Assembly: GCF_023701745.1 (NCBI RefSeq) | Contig: NZ_JAJOZB010000001.1 | Span: 8,665,001 to 8,729,000, forward strand | Reading direction: 5' to 3' | Length of the DNA stretch: 64,000 nucleotides | DNA from: Streptomyces sp. RKAG293 | GTDB lineage: Bacteria; Actinomycetota; Actinomycetes; Streptomycetales; Streptomycetaceae | Shown: positions 25,879 to 34,318 of the stretch, one piece after another | Layout of the letters: each line of letters begins with the position of its first letter | Position numbering within the stretch: the first letter of the stretch is position 1 | Position numbers and translations under genes: made by a program | Notes under the pieces: model-generated | Database searches by the model: none | Told to the model about the DNA's origin: nothing | The model's input: the letters and a program-made list of their open reading frames with translations, nothing else

Positions 25879-26496
25879 ATGACCGCGTCCACCACCCTGC
25901 GCGATGTGATCGGCCTTCCGAACGAGCTGCCGCTTCTGAGTGAGTCGGTCCTCATCATGATCGACTTTCAGAACACGTACCGCAGCGGCGTCATGCGGCT
26001 CGACGACGCCGAGGAGGCCGTGGCCGCCGGCGCCCGCCTCCTCGCAGCCGCCCGCGCCGCGGGCACTCCGGTCGTCCACGTCGTGAATGACGGCGGTGAG
26101 GGCACTCCGTACGACATACGGGCCGAGATCGGCTCGATCAGCGACGAAGTCGCTCCGATCGAGGGCGAGAAGGTGGTCGTCAAGCAGTTCCCCAATGCCT
26201 TCCACGGCACGGACCTCGAAGCGACCCTGCGGGACCTCGGCGCCGGCGGCGAGCTGGTCATCGCCGGGTTCATGACCCACATGTGCGTCCTGTTCACCGC
26301 ACAGGGCGCCTTCAACCTCGGCTACCGCCCGACCGTCGTCGCCGAGGCCACCGCGACCCGCCCCCTGCGGGCACCGGACGGAACCACCCTTCCGTCGCAC
26401 GTCCTGCAGACCGCGAGCCTGACCACGGTCTCCGACCTGTTCGGTACGGTCGCCGGCACCGTCGACGCCCTCCAGGCCTCAAGGCCGGCGATCTGA
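25879..26496 (+). CDS. Cysteine hydrolase of the isochorismatase superfamily
   Basis: 205 aa. The Asp-Lys-Cys triad is visible: IDFQNTY (Asp near 28), VVKQFPNAF (Lys near 113) and THMCV (Cys near 134, with the cis-peptide-type residue context). This superfamily covers isochorismatase, nicotinamidase and N-carbamoyl/ureido amidohydrolases; the closest feel is the small stand-alone hydrolases beside TetR regulators, often linked to xenobiotic or redox responses. Divergent from and probably controlled by the TetR gene. A clean terminator follows. Confidence 0.88.
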   Translation: MTASTTLRDVIGLPNELPLLSESVLIMIDFQNTYRSGVMRLDDAEEAVAAGARLLAAARAAGTPVVHVVNDGGEGTPYDIRAEIGSISDEVAPIEGEKVVVKQFPNAFHGTDLEATLRDLGAGGELVIAGFMTHMCVLFTAQGAFNLGYRPTVVAEATATRPLRAPDGTTLPSHVLQTASLTTVSDLFGTVAGTVDALQASRPAI

Positions 26497-26514
26497 CGCA
26501 CTCGGATATGGCTC

Positions 26515-26541
26515 GGGCCGCAGCCGTCATGGCTGCGGCCC
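26515..26541 (+). terminator. Terminator after the cysteine hydrolase gene
   Basis: Perfect 11-bp arms GGGCCGCAGCC (26515-26525) and complement (26531-26541) with a 5-base loop. Confidence 0.75.
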
Positions 26542-26917
26542 CGGCCTGGCCTTGAGTGGATGCAGGAGATGACTATCTGTCAGGCGGGTTCGTCCCCTCG
26601 CCGTTTGGGGCGGCCACCGGCCGGGTCGGGGCGCTCCGCCGGACCCACGACGCACGCGCCCGCGCTGCTGCTGCGGTTCGGTCGAGCGTGCCGGGCGATG
26701 AGTTGTTCGTGTGTGAGCCGTTGCACTCGGGTCGGAGAGTCACGGTTGGCTAAAGACTGTTCCTTTTTGATCTTGTTGTTTTGTAAAGTGCGCAGGCCGT
26801 GGTCGTGGACCAGGCGTGCGGGTATCCGTGGGGGGAGCCGGCGGGCGGTACACGTCCGAGCGTCCGAGCGACTGAGCGCGTGCCCGCTCTCGCGCGCTCG
26901 TGAGGACGTCCTTTCGC
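26542..26917. other. Intergenic region before the FG-GAP gene
   Basis: About 375 bases without a supported gene; one 65-codon frame at 26556-26753 has no ribosome site and random-looking content. A T-rich patch at 26759-26785 is markedly less GC-rich than the surroundings and is the likely promoter area of the next gene. Confidence 0.45.
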
Positions 26918-27832
26918 ATGCTGAGTTATGTCAACCGTCCGGCGTACCGGGTGGTGATACGAGCCGCCGGTCTGACCGTGGCGGCCGTGCTCGCCCTGGT
27001 GGTCGGCGGATCGGCGCCGTCGCCGGCCGGCACCCCCGGATCGTCATCGGCCTCGGCCGACCTGCCGGCCGTCCAAGCCGCTGCCGCCGCCCCGATGCTG
27101 CCGCTGTTCGGCCGGAAGGCCGACGGCCATCTCTACGACTACGAACCGGTGGGCACCGGGGGAGTCCGGGCGGCGGTGGACCTGGGCGGCGGATTCTCCG
27201 TCGCCACCGCGTTCGTCCAGACGAAGACGTCCGACAGTGGCAGTGGTGTCGACCTGTACTACCGGGTCGGCGGGACGCTCTACTACACCGCCGGCCGTGG
27301 CACGGAGACGAAGGTCGTCGGTGGCGGGTGGGATGCCTACAACGCGCTGGTGTCGCCGGGGAACCTGGGCGGCAGTGCCGATCCCGACCTGCTGGCCCGG
27401 GACGCCGCGGGCGCGTTGTGGCTCTACCAGGGCAAGCCCGACGGCACCTTCGCCGCGAAGGTCCAGGCCGGAACCGCCGGCTGGAACGGCATGGACACCC
27501 TGGCCGGAGTGGGGGACTACACCGGCGACGGAAAGAACGACGTGATCGCCCGCACCACGGCGGGAGCGCTCTACATCTACCCGGGAACGGGCAGCGTGAC
27601 GGCCAACGCGATTCTCGGAGCGCGGCTGACGGTGCCGGGAACCGACTGGAAGAACTACACCACCCTGGTGTCGACCGGTGACAACAACGGGGACGGCAAG
27701 GCCGACCTGATCGGCCGCGACGCGGCCGGCGCGCTGTGGCTGTTCAAGGGCACCGGTACCGCCGCCACTCCGTTCGCGGCCCGGGTACAGATCGGCACCA
27801 GCGGCTGGGGCGCGTTCAACACCCTGTTCTGA
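26918..27832 (+). CDS. Secreted FG-GAP/VCBS repeat protein
   Basis: 304 aa. The ATG at 26918 has GAGGA about 10 bases upstream. The signal peptide (about 1-35) ends in an Ala/Pro/Ser-rich stretch. The mature part is a row of beta-propeller-type FG-GAP repeats, each with a calcium-loop pattern such as GDYTGDGKNDVIAR and GDNNGDGKADLIGRD, followed by GALWLYQG or GALWLFKG. Such proteins bind surfaces or partner proteins outside the cell. It lies 151 bases upstream of the toxin-like gene on the same strand and may be part of the same surface system (inference). Confidence 0.88.
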   Translation: MLSYVNRPAYRVVIRAAGLTVAAVLALVVGGSAPSPAGTPGSSSASADLPAVQAAAAAPMLPLFGRKADGHLYDYEPVGTGGVRAAVDLGGGFSVATAFVQTKTSDSGSGVDLYYRVGGTLYYTAGRGTETKVVGGGWDAYNALVSPGNLGGSADPDLLARDAAGALWLYQGKPDGTFAAKVQAGTAGWNGMDTLAGVGDYTGDGKNDVIARTTAGALYIYPGTGSVTANAILGARLTVPGTDWKNYTTLVSTGDNNGDGKADLIGRDAAGALWLFKGTGTAATPFAARVQIGTSGWGAFNTLF

Positions 27833-27983
27833 GACCGGCGTCCGACTCCGGGTTCGCTTCCAGGCGGGTGTCCGACCCCAGTCGCCCTTCCCCACTTCTC
27901 GCCTCCCCCGCTTCCTCCCGCCCCGCGGCCCAGCCCTCCGGCGGCCCCGAGGGCGGCACCAGCAGAAACGGCTCACACCACCC

Positions 27984-30900
27984 ATGCGCACAAACGCGCC
28001 ACCCTTCCCCCGCCTTCCCCGGCGTCTGCTAGGCCGGATGCTCGCCTCCACCGCCCTGGTGACGGTCGCCGCGGTGACATTCACGGGCAGTCAGATCCAG
28101 CCCCTCACCCGGACCGTCCCGGTGGGCGCGGCTGAGGACGCACCCGGCTTCGACCTGGACGCGGCCGCCAAGACCCGTGCCGCCCAGTGCCTGCTCAATC
28201 TCATGCAGCGCAAGGGCGGGCAGGAGCTGAAGAGCGTCGCCCGCGGCGGCCTGAACGGCACCGACGCCGAGCTGCTGCAGGCGGCCAACCCGGCGTACTA
28301 CGCGGATCCGCGGCCACCGCTCGACGGTGCGTACAACAAGGACAAGGCGTCCGCCTCGGCGAAGATGGACGAGCTGTCAGACCGGCATCACGAGTGGGAG
28401 AAGTCCCTCAACGTCGAGCCCCCCGCCGGGTACACCAACGTCGGATTCCAGTGGATCGAGCAGAAGGACAACCCCTTCAGCACCACCGGCCTGTCCGGTT
28501 GGATCGCCGACCAGTTCTGGCAGTCCGAGTACGACCTGTTCCACGAGGACCAGGCCCCGGTCGCCAACGCGGACTCCGTCGCCGCCGTGACCAAGATCGC
28601 CACCACCCGGTACTCCGAGGACCGCCCGGCGGACTACGAGGACTGGAAGGCGTGGACCACGGAGATGCAGTTCATGCATCCCATCTACGCCGACGACGCA
28701 CGGATCTTCCTGCAGAACGGCGGATTCCCGACCAGCGCCCCCGATCCGGCGAGCATGGAGTACCGGGTCGACGTCGAGGCGCTCAAGGCGCGCTTCGCGT
28801 CCTGCACATCCCACAATCCGCCCGACCCGCACCATGTGCTGACGGCCGAGCTGATCACTGCCTCGGCGGAGTGGCAGCAGGAGATCGACGGTCAGCGGGC
28901 CCAGCGGGACACCATCCTCGGCGAGGAGGCCCGGGCTTCCGCCGACCTGCAGATCGCCACGCAGGCCCTGGGCGAGGCGCTCGGCCAGTCGACGATCGCC
29001 AGCCGGCTCGCGGACTGGCAGGCCTACTGGCTGAAGCAGACCCCGGCCAGCGCCGGCCTGTCCTACCCGGCAGCGTCCGTGTTCACCAAGGTCAAGGCCG
29101 ATATCGTCAAGGCGCAGGCCATGGCGCTGGGGCGGCTGTTCGTCGCCTCGCGGGCGGCGCAGTCCGCCCAGCTGCACGCGAACACCGCCGTCACCGCCCA
29201 GCAGGCCGCGTACGGGATCGCGGATGCCGCGGGGCTGCCCCGCGGTCGCGGACTTCTCTACGGCCAGCAGGCCGTTCAGGTGACCCGGGCGTCCGCGGCT
29301 GCCGCCGCGGCGGTGGCGAAGGCGACGGAGACGGCGTCCAACGCCACGCGTGCTTCGGCGGCCGACAGCAAGACCCTCAACGCTCTGGCGCAGACCCAGG
29401 CGCACGCCTCGGCCGCCGAGTTCCGCCGGATCGCCGCCCAGGAGGCCGCGGCCCAGGCGAAGGCCGCCGCGGACGGCGCTGCGGTGCAGGCCACCAAGGC
29501 GGCGGAGAACGCCACCAAGGCCAAGGCCGCCCAGGCCAAGGCCGAAGCCGCCGAGAACACCGCCAAGAACGCGGCCGCCGACGCGAAGGCCAAGCGCGCC
29601 ACCGCCGAGACCGAGCGTGACAAGGCCGCCGCCTACCGCGCCACGGCGGACGCCGAACGCGCCAAGGCGAGCGCCGCCGAAGCCCGCGCCCAGGAGCAGC
29701 GCACCGCCGCGGCCACCGCACTGAGCGCCGCCCAGACCGCCGGTTCCACCGCGGAGACGCAGCGTGGCGCGGCCGTGGCGGCCGAGATCCGGGCCGCCAC
29801 GGCGCGCGATCAGGCCGTCGCAGCCGAACGCAACAAGAACGCCACGGCTTCCCGAGCACGAGCCCTGGAAGCCGCCGCGGCAGCGGCCGAAGGCTCCAGT
29901 TCGGCCGGAGCCGCCCGCCAGGCCGCCACTGAGGCACGCACCGCGGCCAACCAGGCCGCCAGCGCGGCGACCTCGGCGGGTACCGCCGCCGGGCAGGCCG
30001 GCGAGGCCGCCGTCGCGGCCCGCACCGCCGCGACCCAGGCCACCGGTGCGGCGGCACGTTCTCAGGCGGCGTCCGAGGCCGCGGCCGCCGATGTGGTGAT
30101 CACCGGTGCCGCGGTCAAGAAGGCCCACGCGGCCGCGGCCGAGGCCATCGCCGCGTCCGAGGGCGCCGCGCAGAACGTCAAGAACGCGGAGGCACTGGCG
30201 AAGGAGGCCGCCGCCCAGGCGATCACCGCCCGCCAGAACGCGACGGCGGCGCAGAGCGAAGCGGTACTGGCCGCCGCCTCGGCGGTACGCACCGCGGGGT
30301 TCGCCTACGCCACCGCCCAGGCCGCCGTCGCCGCCCGTGACAGTGCGGCACAGGTGATCAACCCCGCCAACGACGCGATCGAGCTCGGCTCGCCCTACAA
30401 GGAGACCGACGCCTCAGCGGGGCTCGCCGTTCTGAGCGGCCAGGCCGCCAAGACCGCCGCCGAGCAGCAGGCCGCGCTCGCCACGGCGAAGGCGGCGCAG
30501 GCCGCCAAGGCCGCCACGGAGGCCAAGGCGCTCGCCGCCAAGGCCGCAGGTGACGCCAAGGCCGCGGCGACCGCCGCCGCCGAAGCCGCGGACTCCGCGT
30601 CCAAGGCTGCCGCCTCCGTCGCCCAGGCCCGTGCCTCGGCGGCCGAGGCCGCAACGGCCGCGGCAGCCGCGACCAAGGCGGAGACCAACACCGTCGAATA
30701 CGACCGGCAGGCGGTCGCGGACTCCCTGGCGGCCAAGGTCGCCGCGGGCGTCGCCGCCGGCGAGGCGACGGCAGCCCGCGCCTCGGCCACCGAGGCCGAA
30801 CAGGACGCCGCCAGCGCACGCGGCGCCGCCAACGCCGCCCAAGCCGACGCCACCCAGGCCGGCACCATCGCCAGCGCGGCGGAGCGCGACGCCACCAGCG

Positions 30901-31910
30901 CCGAGACCGCCGCCTCCAACGCCCACGAAAGCGCCACGGAGGCCGATCAGGCCGCCACCCGCGCGGAGGAGGAGCAGCGCCAGCGGATCGAGGCCAACCG
31001 CGCCGACCGGGTCAACGGCGCACCGGACACCGGTCCCGACCTCACCGCCGACGAGGAGGCCATCCTCCTGCAGACCTGTGGCCAGGTCTGTGTCGACGAA
31101 TGGCGCGCGGCGAAGGCAGTGACCGCCCAGGACGTCATCGACTGGATCAAGGCCAACGGCGCCGGGATCATCCTCGACCTCGTCGGGTACACCGACGCGA
31201 AGGCGTGCTTCAGCAAGGGCGACATCGAAGCCTGCCTGTGGACGCTGGTCAACGCCGGAAGCTATGCCCTGCTCATCCTGAAGTTTGAAGCCGTGGCCGC
31301 CGCCATGGTGAAGATCGGCGCGGGACTCTCCAAGTTCTTCGAGGCCTCCGCCGCCGGGAAGCGGACCCTGGACCGGCTCCGCAAGCTCATCGAGAAGGTC
31401 AAGAAGGACCCGGAGCACAAGCCGCCGTGCAAGACGCCGCTGCGAGTGGCGGCGTTCATGCCGTCCGCGGGTGGGTTCGCGCGCACCGGCGTGGTCCAGG
31501 CCTCGGCGCACGCCTCGGCCGCCTCGGACGAGTGCGACATCGAGGGGCACGACGGCAGCACGCACGACGGCGACGGTGAGCTCGACCTCGAGATCCTTGA
31601 CGACCTCGACAAGCGCTACGGGACGGATGCCGCCGACGGCGTGGACTACAACTACAAGAAGATCCACAACGGTACGCCGAAGGAGGCCGCCGACCACACG
31701 ATTCCCGGGATCGGGATGGACACCGACAAGATGGCCGCCTACTTCGCCAAGTGGCGCGGGAAGGCGACCCACAAGGATCCGTTGACGGGCAACGGCACGG
31801 TGTGGGACCCGCAGCACGGGGGTGTCGTTATCATCATCAACTCCCGGTTCATCCACGGATACTCGATGACCGAGGCCAACTTCCTACGAAAGTATGTTCC
31901 CCTGCCATGA
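27984..31910 (+). CDS. Giant secreted alanine-rich polymorphic-toxin-like protein
   Basis: 1308 aa. A basic N-terminus and hydrophobic helix (about 18-38) form an export signal. Residues about 50-300 are globular. Roughly 300-1010 is almost unbroken Ala/Glu/Lys/Gln helix with coiled-coil spacing, like the stalks of ALF-repeat polymorphic toxins of actinobacteria. Around 1030-1135 lies a pre-toxin-like block (CGQVCVDEW; ILDLVGYTDAKACFSKGD; WTLVNAGSYALLILKF). The last 110 residues form a separate domain with several histidines (DHTIPG, THKDP, DPQHGG, RFIHGYSM), whose family I cannot name; a nuclease is a guess. The stop overlaps the next gene (ATGA). No ribosome site is obvious at ATG 27984. 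Confidence 0.8.
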   Translation: MRTNAPPFPRLPRRLLGRMLASTALVTVAAVTFTGSQIQPLTRTVPVGAAEDAPGFDLDAAAKTRAAQCLLNLMQRKGGQELKSVARGGLNGTDAELLQAANPAYYADPRPPLDGAYNKDKASASAKMDELSDRHHEWEKSLNVEPPAGYTNVGFQWIEQKDNPFSTTGLSGWIADQFWQSEYDLFHEDQAPVANADSVAAVTKIATTRYSEDRPADYEDWKAWTTEMQFMHPIYADDARIFLQNGGFPTSAPDPASMEYRVDVEALKARFASCTSHNPPDPHHVLTAELITASAEWQQEIDGQRAQRDTILGEEARASADLQIATQALGEALGQSTIASRLADWQAYWLKQTPASAGLSYPAASVFTKVKADIVKAQAMALGRLFVASRAAQSAQLHANTAVTAQQAAYGIADAAGLPRGRGLLYGQQAVQVTRASAAAAAAVAKATETASNATRASAADSKTLNALAQTQAHASAAEFRRIAAQEAAAQAKAAADGAAVQATKAAENATKAKAAQAKAEAAENTAKNAAADAKAKRATAETERDKAAAYRATADAERAKASAAEARAQEQRTAAATALSAAQTAGSTAETQRGAAVAAEIRAATARDQAVAAERNKNATASRARALEAAAAAAEGSSSAGAARQAATEARTAANQAASAATSAGTAAGQAGEAAVAARTAATQATGAAARSQAASEAAAADVVITGAAVKKAHAAAAEAIAASEGAAQNVKNAEALAKEAAAQAITARQNATAAQSEAVLAAASAVRTAGFAYATAQAAVAARDSAAQVINPANDAIELGSPYKETDASAGLAVLSGQAAKTAAEQQAALATAKAAQAAKAATEAKALAAKAAGDAKAAATAAAEAADSASKAAASVAQARASAAEAATAAAAATKAETNTVEYDRQAVADSLAAKVAAGVAAGEATAARASATEAEQDAASARGAANAAQADATQAGTIASAAERDATSAETAASNAHESATEADQAATRAEEEQRQRIEANRADRVNGAPDTGPDLTADEEAILLQTCGQVCVDEWRAAKAVTAQDVIDWIKANGAGIILDLVGYTDAKACFSKGDIEACLWTLVNAGSYALLILKFEAVAAAMVKIGAGLSKFFEASAAGKRTLDRLRKLIEKVKKDPEHKPPCKTPLRVAAFMPSAGGFARTGVVQASAHASAASDECDIEGHDGSTHDGDGELDLEILDDLDKRYGTDAADGVDYNYKKIHNGTPKEAADHTIPGIGMDTDKMAAYFAKWRGKATHKDPLTGNGTVWDPQHGGVVIIINSRFIHGYSMTEANFLRKYVPLP

Positions 31911-32308
31911 GGACGAACTTCAGCTTGACCCGGGACGGAGAGTCCTTCCGGGCACGGCTCACCTGGGTTCAGGCGGACGCGATGGTCGGAGCGCTGGTCC
32001 TGCTCGCGGATCAGTACTTTTCCGATGCCGCCGTCATCGTGCATCTCGGGATGGGCCGGGACGAGGTCGGGGTGCTGGTGGACAAGCTCGCGGGTGACCA
32101 CAAGACCACCCGCGACTACGTCCTGGACCTGCGAGAACTGCATGCCGTCCATGCGGCACTGACGGCGGCCGCCACACAGTTCCTCAACAGCTCGACGTAT
32201 TTCTCGGCGGAGCACTTCCACGTGAAGTTGAGTTTCCACCGGGAGAACTTCGACGCCCTGGCACTGAGCCTCGTCCAAGCGGTATCGGACGTGACCGCCC
32301 CGGAGTAA
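31907..32308 (+). CDS. Candidate immunity protein for the upstream toxin
   Basis: 133 aa, cytoplasmic, no signal peptide. ATG 31907 overlaps the toxin-like gene's stop by ATGA, so translation is coupled. It is small, soluble and mildly acidic, and is the last gene before a strong terminator, which is the usual form of a polymorphic-toxin immunity gene. I see no known immunity family; the sequence alternates strands and helices (AVIVHLGMGRDEVGVLV; HFHVKLSFHRENFDALAL). Function is inferred from position. Confidence 0.65.
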   Translation: MRTNFSLTRDGESFRARLTWVQADAMVGALVLLADQYFSDAAVIVHLGMGRDEVGVLVDKLAGDHKTTRDYVLDLRELHAVHAALTAAATQFLNSSTYFSAEHFHVKLSFHRENFDALALSLVQAVSDVTAPE

Positions 32309-32315
32309 AAGAACC

Positions 32316-32350
32316 CGCGAGTGGCCTCTCCACGAGAGAGGCCACTCGCG
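32316..32350 (+). terminator. Terminator of the toxin/immunity transcript
   Basis: Perfect 15-bp arms (CGCGAGTGGCCTCTC at 32316-32330 with 32336-32350) and a 5-base loop, 7 bases after the stop; AAAAG precedes the stem. Confidence 0.85.
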
Positions 32351-32721
32351 CGGATGAGTTCCCGACCCTCGGCCCGCCGGACCAGTCCGGCGGGCCGACG
32401 CATTTCCTGCGAGGGGTCAGGGCGTCACGATGCGGTCGACCGCCGCCGTGTTGGGGTGGCTTCACCCGAAGGGACCAGTGCACGACGTCGTTTGGCGGGT
32501 GGGGCTCGGCTCGGCGCGGGGCTCTTCCGGCTTCCGGCCGGACTCGAACCAGTCTGCCGTGCTCGCTGGTGCCCGCGGAACTTTCCCTCAACACTGATCA
32601 CTAACAGGTGGCGACACCTGCGAAGCGCAGTAGACGCAGCAACGCAGCAAACGCAGCAACGGTCAGACGAGGTTCGCCACCCGCACACCTCCGCCTTCCC
32701 GCCACGTTCAGAGGAGCACTT
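32351..32721. promoter_or_regulatory. Region upstream of the M1 peptidase gene
   Basis: About 370 bases without a gene. It contains the inverted repeat CAGGTG-GCGA-CACCTG at 32605-32620 and three direct copies of ACGCAGCA at 32634-32641, 32642-32649 and 32651-32658. Both could be protein-binding sites for the downstream gene. Confidence 0.45.
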
Positions 32722-34152
32722 GTGACGCCACCCCTGCAGCAGCCCACCAGGCGTTCGGCCATCAGCCGGAGAGGAGCCCTTGTCGCGGCAGGTCTCCCCG
32801 TCGCCGTCGTGGCGCTCCTCGCCTCCGCTGCCGGGCCCGCGGCGGCCGGCACCGCCGGCGCGCCCGGTGTGAACGACCCGTACTTCCCGTTGGCGGGCAA
32901 CGGGGGCTACCACGTGAAGCACTACGACCTCACCCTCGGCTACGACCCCGGGACCCGCCATCTCGACGGGCGGGCGGTCATCACCGCGCGTTCCACCCAG
33001 CAGCTGAACCGCTTCAACCTGGACCTGAACGGGTTGAAGGTCACGAGCATCACGGTCGATCAGGCCACCGCGGCCTTCTCCCGCGACGGACAGGAACTCG
33101 TGGTCACCCCGCGGAAGTCCATCGCGAAGGATCGGGAGTTCCGTGCCGTCGTCACGTACAGCGGCATACCCGAGCCGGTCACCGACCCGGACGGCTCCCT
33201 GGACGGGTGGATCCCCACGGACGACGGCGCGTTCGTCGCCGGGGAACCGCAGGGCGCCATGACGTGGTTCCCCGCCAACAACCACCCGAAGGACAAGGCG
33301 AGCTACGACTTCACCGTCACCGTCCCCCAGGGGCGCAGCGCCGTCGCCAACGGTGTCCTCCTCGGGCAGACCACCTCCGGTGGACGCACCACGTTCCGCT
33401 GGCGGCAGTCCGAGCCGATGGCCGCGTACCTCGCCACCGCGACCGTGGGCACGTTCAAGGTCGAGCAGTACACCACCCCGGGCGGCCTCAAGGTCTACAA
33501 CGCCGTCGACCCTCGTGAGGCGGCCGCCTCAGCACCCGTACTCAAGAAGCTTCCGTCGGTTCTGGACTGGGAGAGCAAGATCTTCGGCCCCTACCCCTTC
33601 CGGGCCGCCGGAGCCATCGTGGACCACGCGCCGAAGGTCGGATACGCGCTGGAGACCCAGAGCCGGCCGGTGTACGACCGGGCGCCGGACCTGAGCACCC
33701 TGGTCCATGAGAGCGCGCACCAGTGGTTCGGGGACTCCGTCTCCCTCACGACGTGGAAGGACATCTGGCTCAACGAGGGCTTTGCGACCTACGCCGAATG
33801 GCTCTACGACGAGCAGCACGGCGGCCAGAGCGCGCAGAAGACCTTCGACGACCTCTACGCCACCCCCGCGGACGACGAACTGTGGTCGTTCGCGCCGGCC
33901 GACCCCGGCAGCGGGGAGCACATCTTCGAGGCACCGGTGTACTCACGCGGCGCCATGGCGCTGCAGAAGGTGCGCCAGGCGGTCGGTGACAAGACGTTCC
34001 TCCGGATCCTGCGCACCTGGGCGACCGACAACCGCGACGGTCACGGAACCACCGCGCAGTTCATCCGTCTCGCGGAGCGGCAGTCCGGCAAGAAGCTGGA
34101 CACGCTGTTCCACACCTGGATCGGTACGGCGGGCAAGCCGTCCCGGCCCTGA
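32722..34152 (+). CDS. Secreted M1-family aminopeptidase
   Basis: Zinc aminopeptidase exported outside the cell, 476 aa (shorter than the full four-domain 850-aa enzymes). GTG 32722 has GAGGAG 5 bases upstream; the frame is open to 32608 without a ribosome site. The signal has RRSAISRRG before a hydrophobic core and may be Tat-dependent. The N-terminal beta-saddle domain (about 45-230) is followed by the catalytic domain: HESAHQWFGD (zinc-binding HExxH) and WLNEGFATYAEW (third ligand Glu). The exopeptidase GAMEN motif is replaced by YALETQSR, as in other short actinobacterial members. Confidence 0.92.
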   Translation: MTPPLQQPTRRSAISRRGALVAAGLPVAVVALLASAAGPAAAGTAGAPGVNDPYFPLAGNGGYHVKHYDLTLGYDPGTRHLDGRAVITARSTQQLNRFNLDLNGLKVTSITVDQATAAFSRDGQELVVTPRKSIAKDREFRAVVTYSGIPEPVTDPDGSLDGWIPTDDGAFVAGEPQGAMTWFPANNHPKDKASYDFTVTVPQGRSAVANGVLLGQTTSGGRTTFRWRQSEPMAAYLATATVGTFKVEQYTTPGGLKVYNAVDPREAAASAPVLKKLPSVLDWESKIFGPYPFRAAGAIVDHAPKVGYALETQSRPVYDRAPDLSTLVHESAHQWFGDSVSLTTWKDIWLNEGFATYAEWLYDEQHGGQSAQKTFDDLYATPADDELWSFAPADPGSGEHIFEAPVYSRGAMALQKVRQAVGDKTFLRILRTWATDNRDGHGTTAQFIRLAERQSGKKLDTLFHTWIGTAGKPSRP

Positions 34153-34172
34153 CACGACAGGCAGTACAGGAC

Positions 34173-34206
34173 GGACCTCCCGCCAGGGGCTGACGGCGGG
34201 AGGTCC
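34173..34206 (+). terminator. Terminator after the M1 peptidase gene
   Basis: Perfect 12-bp arms GGACCTCCCGCC (34173-34184) and complement (34195-34206), loop of 10. Confidence 0.75.
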
Positions 34207-34318
34207 AGGCCCACCCGGCAGGTCCGGCGTCCGGCACGGCTCGCCGACCGGGCCGGTCGCCATGGGGGCGGAGCATCTCCCGACGACCGTCGCGTGCGTG
34301 GCCCTAGAGTGGCGCTTC

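Noticed and set aside
26560..27681. Long plus-strand frame overlapping the FG-GAP gene
   Set aside because: It has no ribosome site and random Arg/Gly-rich content, and it is out of frame with the FG-GAP repeats, which are clearly coding.
27984..31910. Treating the alanine-rich protein as a low-complexity artefact
   Set aside because: The N-terminal signal, the globular ends, the coupled downstream gene and consistent codon use across 3.9 kb show it is a real gene.
32525..32560. tRNA T-arm-like sequence on the minus strand (GGTTCGAGTCC)
   Set aside because: No matching acceptor, D-arm or anticodon arm lies at the right distance. It may be chance or a short tRNA scrap, so I do not call a tRNA or attachment site.
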